Of a stretch of DNA of 64,000 bases, positions 58,860-64,000 are shown piece by piece. The notes below the pieces were generated by a model. The model was given only the letters and a program-made list of their open reading frames with translations, ran no database searches and was not told where the DNA came from. The position numbers and the translations under genes were made by a program. Numbering within the stretch: position 1 is the first letter of the stretch; every line of letters starts with the position of its first letter. This DNA comes from Eudorina sp. 2006-703-Eu-15 (lineage: Eukaryota > Chlorophyta > Chlorophyceae > Chlamydomonadales > Volvocaceae), in the NCBI GenBank assembly GCA_003117195.1, contig BDSI01000139.1, positions 124,001-188,000 on the forward strand, given 5' to 3'.

Positions 58860-60857
58860 GGCACGGCGCTGCTGAGGTCCGGAAAGGCAACAACCACCCG
58901 CAAATCCCAGCATTCCACTTCCCCGTTACCTTACACCTGACCTCCCACATGCCCACACGCCCTCACATGTCAGTTGTCGCGGGTGGGAGCGTCGGGAGAG
59001 GCGCCATTGCGGGTAGGGGCGGTGCCGTCGTGGGGTGGGAGATGGGAGCGGCACCGCCTGGCGTGGCGTCGCTTTGCGACAGCGACCCCCAGGTGCTGTC
59101 CTTGCGGCGCCGCGGCGCCCAGCAAAGGCTGCTGTCCTTGTGGCGTTGTGGCCTCCGCAAGGCCTGCTTTGCCGTCCGCGCTAATTTCCATGCTGCTGTG
59201 AAGCGACGAGCTCTCGGCGTTCTGTCCTAGCCTATTATAGTGCAAAGTTTTCATCCAGCCGTGAGCGCGAACAATCATACATCACGCCACGTTCTCCGTT
59301 CGGTTGGCCCGCGATGGCAACCGATGACCGTTACTGTCGCTGCTGAAACGGTCCGCGGGGGCAGGCGGTGGCGGTTGCGGCGGCGGCGGCTGCCGCTGCT
59401 GGGAGGGGGGCGGCTGCGACGGCAGCTGCACAGCGCCGCCGATGGCTCTCAACAAAAGCGCCTGATGCAGCACGTCCCCAGCACTAGCCACCAGCTCTTT
59501 GCCAGTGGCTGCAGGGGCTGTGGCATCTAGTGCAGCAACGGACCTAAAGCGGCTGAAAGTTCCCCAGCGCACCGTGGCGTTGTCGCTGCAACTGTAGTAC
59601 TGGTGATCGAACTCGACATGCCTCGTGCTTGTTAACCAAGCAGCCGTGACATGCGCCATTGCAAACGTCCAACTGCTGCTGCTGATGCGACGCGGACGTG
59701 GATGCGGGACTGGGTTCGCCGTACAAGCCGCGCGGCAACGAGGCCTGGGGCCCGGGCGGGTCCATCCAGCTACTCAATTCGCCCGGACCAGCTCCGGACG
59801 CGGGCCGCCCAACTGCTGCTGCTGCGAAGTGGACGCGGATGCGTCGTCACCGCAAGGCTCACCCGGGTCGTCCCGCTCTGGCTCCATTTAAATTGACAAT
59901 TGGACAACGTTCAGTATATCATTTATACACAAATAGGATAAGCACGTTGTAACGTGCACCGATACCATATATTATACAGGCGGCATGAGGATCTGAGACT
60001 ATCTACTACTGTAGCTATAGCGAACTGCTTTTCGAGGACTCATCCTGACACGCCAAACGTTTCTTTTCATGCAAATTGTACGTTACAAACTTCGTCCGGT
60101 CACATACACGCTCGTCTGTGACTTTGCCGGCCTGCGCAATGAATTCTATACATATTGATAAACTTCTTTTGATGATTTACGCTTGTAACTGAATTGTCGT
60201 AGACCTCAGCATACTCCAGGGTGGCCTCGCTGCGGGTCCGGGGCCGCACGCCCGCTTGCGTGTCAAAGCTCATCAAACTTTCTCATGTGATAAATGCTCG
60301 AGTTATTTTGCACGGCGGCCATGCGGCCAGGCAGCGGGACACTCCTCACTGCGGAAATGGGGATAGGCGTACGTCGCAGAGGGTCGCGTGCTGCGCCTGG
60401 TGTTACCGCTTTTGCCCTTCCCGGCCCTTTGCACTCCAACCCGCAATCGGACCCCTCCCCAACTTACTGGCCGCAACGTGCTGCACCTCAAGAGCCCATG
60501 TTCCGGGTCCCCACCCTCCCACCCAGGCGAGCCCCTTCAATGCCATCCTTTGGCCAGGTCCTGCATCCCAGTCCCGGGCAGCCGGGCAGCCGGGCTGGTC
60601 GTTTCAGTTTTGTGGTTCTCCGTTTTTCAGCGCTCCGCTCCGCTTCCGCGGGGCCTGATCTCCCTACAACCCCCGCCCCCCCTTTCCCCGCCTCACTCTC
60701 GCCGCTCTCCCACTCCTCCCCCGCTCGCACCACTCACCCACCAACACGCCGCGCCCGCTCACCCTCCCAACACAAACAAGTCTCCCGCTACTGCTGCTAC
60801 CTCTTGTCGCACACATACAGGTCGTCACCGCCCACTGCCCACTGCGGTCCGCAGGGG
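58860..60857. other. Mostly noncoding, AT-rich 59890-60215
   Basis: Apart from the Gln-rich fragment at 59282-59886 nothing is supported. 59890-60215 is the most AT-rich part of the last 10 kb. 60660-60857 is C-rich and lies just beyond the stop of the next minus-strand gene, so it is probably its 3' UTR. Confidence 0.5.
59282..59886 (-). pseudogene. Unrecognised Gln-rich gene fragment with frame break
   Basis: A start MEPERDDPGEPCGDDAS at 59886 runs to QQQQLGGPRPELVRAN and a stop. A second frame continues with MDPPGPQASLPRGLYGEPS and QQQQLDVCNGACHGCLVN; a third (59659-59282) gives VEFDHQYYSCSDNATVRWG and TFSRFRSVAALDATAP. Each piece has better composition than chance frames and the SASTSQQQQL motif occurs twice. 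The C-x3-C-x2-C, F-x-H and RW-x-x-F spacing is faintly like a SAND domain, but needs a frame change. It may be an exon pair with missed introns. Confidence 0.25.
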
Positions 60858-63800
60858 CTATTGCTGCCGCCGGTCCTCAGTCAAAAGCCCCGCGGGCGCC
60901 GCCTCCTTCCTCACCGCCTCCGCCCCCGCCTCCGCCCCCGCCCCAGCCTCCGTCCCTGGAGCACTCTGCGCCGCCGTCACGCCCGCCACGCCCTCCGTCA
61001 CCGCCGCCTCCGCCTGCGCTCCCGACGCCTCCGCCGCCTCCGCCGCCTCCGCCGCCTCCCCGGACGCCGCCGCCGCGGCGCCCGCGGTCTCACCCTCCGG
61101 ACGGCTCTTCCGTACCGCTGCCGCCCTCCGGGCCGCCACCACACGAGCACGGCGCTGCACGGGGCATGGACCGGGGGGGCATGGACCGGCGGGGCATGGA
61201 CCGGGGGGGGGGACGGCAGGACAGGTGGATGGGGTTGAATGGGGATGAGCGGGTCGGTTTTGGTAAGGACGAGAGGCGGTCGTACAGGCAACTGTTGCCG
61301 TACTCGCAGTACTGACGCCAGGTTACAGAGACATCCACCGGCTTATTGCTCCACCCTCTCATGTCTGATCCCACCCGTCACCTCCCTTCCACTGGGGGCT
61401 TTCCTCCCCACGTTCCTCCTGCCCCTCCTTCTCGTCCTCTCCGCCCCCGCCTGCCCCCCCTTCCTCCTCCCCCTCCGCCCCCTGGGTGTGCCCGGGTTCG
61501 TTCTACGGGTTTATTTTTTCAATTTAATCCCCCTCCGCCCCCTCCTCCCCCTCCCTCCCTCCCTCCCTCCCTCCCTCCCTCCCTCCCTCCCTCCCTCCCT
61601 CCCTCCCTCCCTCCCTCCCTCCCGTACCTCCAGTGTCCTCCTCAGCCCCATCCGCTGGTAGGTGGACACCAGCACCTGCGCCACCAGGCTGCCCGCCAGC
61701 GGCGCCGCCAGGTTGCCGGTCAGCAGGAAGGCCGCACCCGCCGCCGTCACCTGGGGGCGAGGGCGGGGGAGCGTCAGGGGGGGGGTGTCTGGGTGTAAGA
61801 AATTGGTGGACATATTTCATACTGGAGGGATATCATGTGGTGAGGGTAAGGGGGGCTGCGGGGGATGAGCGGTCCGGGGGTCCAGGCGGGAGCTCTAGAG
61901 GCCAGATGCCCCGCCGACGCCCACGCTTCCCCGGGACCCCGAACCCCCCGCCCCGCGGCCAACCCCCTCACGACTACAGCCCCCGCCCCCAGGCCCTAAC
62001 CTCAGCCGCTGTGACCCTGTCAACGGAGACCGAAAAAAGCATCAAACCAACAGGCTGGACGCTAGCTGTTCCCCCTCCCCCCCCTCCTCCTCCTCCTCCT
62101 CCTCCTCCTCCTCCTCCTGAAACTGTCCACCAATTTCCTATACCCCTCCTCCTCCCTCCTCCCGCCCCCCAGCGGGCCCCGACCTGCCCCTGCCCCTCCC
62201 TCCCCCTCCCCCTGCCCCCCCCACCTGGTACACCTCCCCCTCCCCCTGCCCCCCCCACCTGGTACACCTCCCGGGTTCCCTCCAGCGCCCACACCAGCGC
62301 CCCCTGCACTCCGATGGAGGACACCAGACTGGTCTGAGCCGCCTGGATACGGGCCTGGGGGGGGGGTGGCCGGCAGATGGGCGGGGCCAGCCGGGATGGG
62401 GAAGGGGGAGGAGGCGGAGGAGGAGAACTGCACGATGAGAAAACATCCAGGCACGGCATGACGTAATCGTGTACTCATGACGTAATCGTGTGACTCAGGC
62501 GGGGTTGGTATGGCCCAACGCCTCGCAAGGCGAGTGTTGGTTTCGGCGCAGGATGCACGAGGGGACTAGGGAGTGACAGGTGGTCCCTCGGAACAGAGCC
62601 GGTCAGCGCTGGAGATTGTGAGCGACGGGGGGCCGGGGGGCCGGAAGCGCAAGCGACGGGGGGTGCAGGGGCCTGAAGCGGAAGCGGAAGGCACGCGGGA
62701 AGGGGAGCAGGGCTGGCACTCACGATCGTCCCCTGCACCTCGGTTGCCTCACGTCCGGTTCTTAAACATCGCGTCGATTGCGGCAAACTGCGCTGACTGC
62801 ATTGGAACAGCGGCCGGCGGTAGGGTGGTGCGGGGGGCAAGGGCATGCAGCGTCGCGCGCAGCGCTTGCTTCCGCACCGACCCACCCGACCCACCGACCC
62901 ACCCGACCCACCCGACCCACCCGACCCACCCAAGCCACCTGCCCACCCACCTGTTTATCCCGCTCCTGACGCATCTGCTCCTCCGTCACGTGATGTCCCA
63001 TCAGCCGCTGCTTGCTACACGTGAACACAATTGCACGTGCCGTGCACCATGGGGCGGGGCCCGGGGCAGGGACGCGTGAGTGGAGATCCGTGCCTCGGGT
63101 GTGGCAGAAAAGAGGTACGGACAGGGCCCACCTTGTCACGTTCATTTATTTCCTTTAATGTGCACCGTGCGCCGGCGGCCATTTCCGTACCGCCAACGGC
63201 CAATGCAATGGCCCCCGACGGTGGACCCGTCGTGACGGGATGTCGGGGAGGGCAAGCACACAGGCCGCGTCTGTGGAATGCGTCACTGACCCACGGGTCG
63301 GTCCGCGACGCCCTGGCCCACACCGCCTCACCCAGCACCACATCTTGACTGCCCACACGACTCAGCCAATGCACCCTCTCTGCCTCGCCGCCCTGGGCCC
63401 TGACCACCGCCCACCACCTCCCATCGCTGCCCACCGCCGCCGCCGCCCTGCCCACCGCCGCCCACCGCCACCCACCGCAGCGCCTTGGCGGCCTCCTCCG
63501 CCTGCTCCTCCTGCACCGCCCGCAGCCGCTCCGCCACCCGGGTCTCCTGCTGGGTGAGATCACGAGGGGGAGGGGAGGGGGCGCCGGCCAGGTGGGGGGA
63601 GGGGGTAGGCACCTCGGTGAGCGGGTGGGGTGGGTACAGGAACATACCGTACTCATTCTGGGCTGCTGCCAGAGCAAAGGTCCGGTGAAGAGTTACCTGG
63701 TACCAGGTACAGGTCCGGCACACGTCCGGCCAGGCCCGGTACTGGACCTGTACTGGACCTGTACCAGGATCTCCAGCGATGTGACCACTACACCGCTACC

Positions 63801-63992
63801 AATTTGTAGGGGTAGTGGGCAGGTGAGCAGGAACACTGGGCAACGGTCCAGGCGCGCAGGCTCCCTGCCACCCGCGCGCACTCGCCGCGTCCCCAAAACG
63901 CCCACCCACCCCGCGGTGTGCACCGTCGGAACATCTACGCTCCCATCCTCACCCGGGCCGTACACGTACGACACCAAGACCATGCCGTACAT
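60858..63992 (-). CDS. Probable membrane protein with N-terminal helix and Ala/Glu-rich tail, unknown function
   Basis: Seven exons: 63992-63953, 63665-63613, 63549-63476, 63014-62951, 62354-62259, 61750-61628, 61154-60858. All phases agree, giving at least 248 residues. It begins at or beyond the window edge: the ATG at 63992 gives MYGMVLVSYVYGP, but the frame is open to the end of the window. Then come NEYGMFLYPPHPLTE, a charged helix (TRVAERLRAVQEEQAEEAAK, TEEQMRQERDKQ), a moderately hydrophobic segment (LVSSIGVQGALVWALEG), and a stronger one (AAFLLTGNLAAPLAGSLVAQ) near residues 114-133 that could span a membrane. An Arg-rich stretch and an Ala/Glu tail follow. I do not recognise the family. 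The first intron is the weakest part of the model. Confidence 0.65.
61551..61623. repeat. (CCCT)n microsatellite next to a 5' splice site
   Basis: About 18 perfect CCCT units on the plus strand. In sense the repeat is GGGA and begins within ten bases of the donor GTACGG of the 61750-61628 exon, so a G-quadruplex could form at that splice site. Confidence 0.97.
62218..62275 (-). repeat. Tandem duplication of a splice donor
   Basis: Sense-strand GGAGGTGTACCAGGTGGGGG occurs twice, 34 bases apart. The first copy is the end of exon 62354-62259 with its donor at 62258; the second lies in the intron with an identical candidate donor at 62224. Using the second would insert 34 nt and shift the frame. 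Confidence 0.85.
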
Positions 63993-64000
63993 CCCGAGCG

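Overview
Eukaryotic nuclear DNA, GC-rich, from a green alga of the Chlamydomonadales (volvocine/Chlamydomonas type). The grounds are: many short in-phase exons with GT-AG introns; GC-rich exons with long Ala, Gln and Gly runs; introns full of minisatellites; a cilia/flagella gene; a bacterial-type (plastid-like) YchF with a transit-peptide-like start; a divergent F-box/ankyrin gene of a kind I recall from volvocine genomes; and a DIRS-like retroelement fragment. The species cannot be named from sequence alone.

Layout. 1-470 is a 27-bp minisatellite. A Gln/Gly-rich coiled-coil gene lies on the minus strand (647-4413). 4.4-12.5 kb is gene-poor: it holds a broken F-box/ankyrin gene (6515-9020), two copies of a ~130-bp dispersed repeat, and a truncated tyrosine-recombinase retroelement (9288-10280). 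From 12570 to 22708 on the plus strand is a 14-exon EF-hand gene. Five of its exons are duplicated in tandem, an intron in the second copy has grown into ~3 kb of decamer repeat, and its last exon resembles the C-terminal part of HSPA12-type Hsp70 proteins. Minus-strand genes follow: ychF (25281-31062, 11 exons, fully in frame), an Ala/Gln-rich protein (31902-35228), a 23-exon CFAP92-like flagellar gene (37478-51329), histone H1 (53709-55605, 7 exons, fully in frame) and a small probable membrane protein (60858-63992, reaching the window edge). 31.1-31.9, 35.2-37.5, 51.3-53.7 and 55.6-60.9 kb have no gene I can support.

Method and limits. Exon models were built by hand from open frames, splice sites and phase, so most boundaries are checked by reading-frame arithmetic but none by transcripts. 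Three otherwise well-behaved genes (EF-hand, Ala/Gln-rich, CFAP92) are each exactly one base short in one GC-repetitive exon. This looks more like consensus deletions in the assembly than three pseudogenes.

The genes do not form a pathway. The most interesting material is the EF-hand gene (exon-block duplication, intron repeat expansion, lost acceptor, Hsp70-like tail), the short sequences that recur inside introns of unrelated genes, and a near-perfect 32-bp hairpin in a ychF intron.
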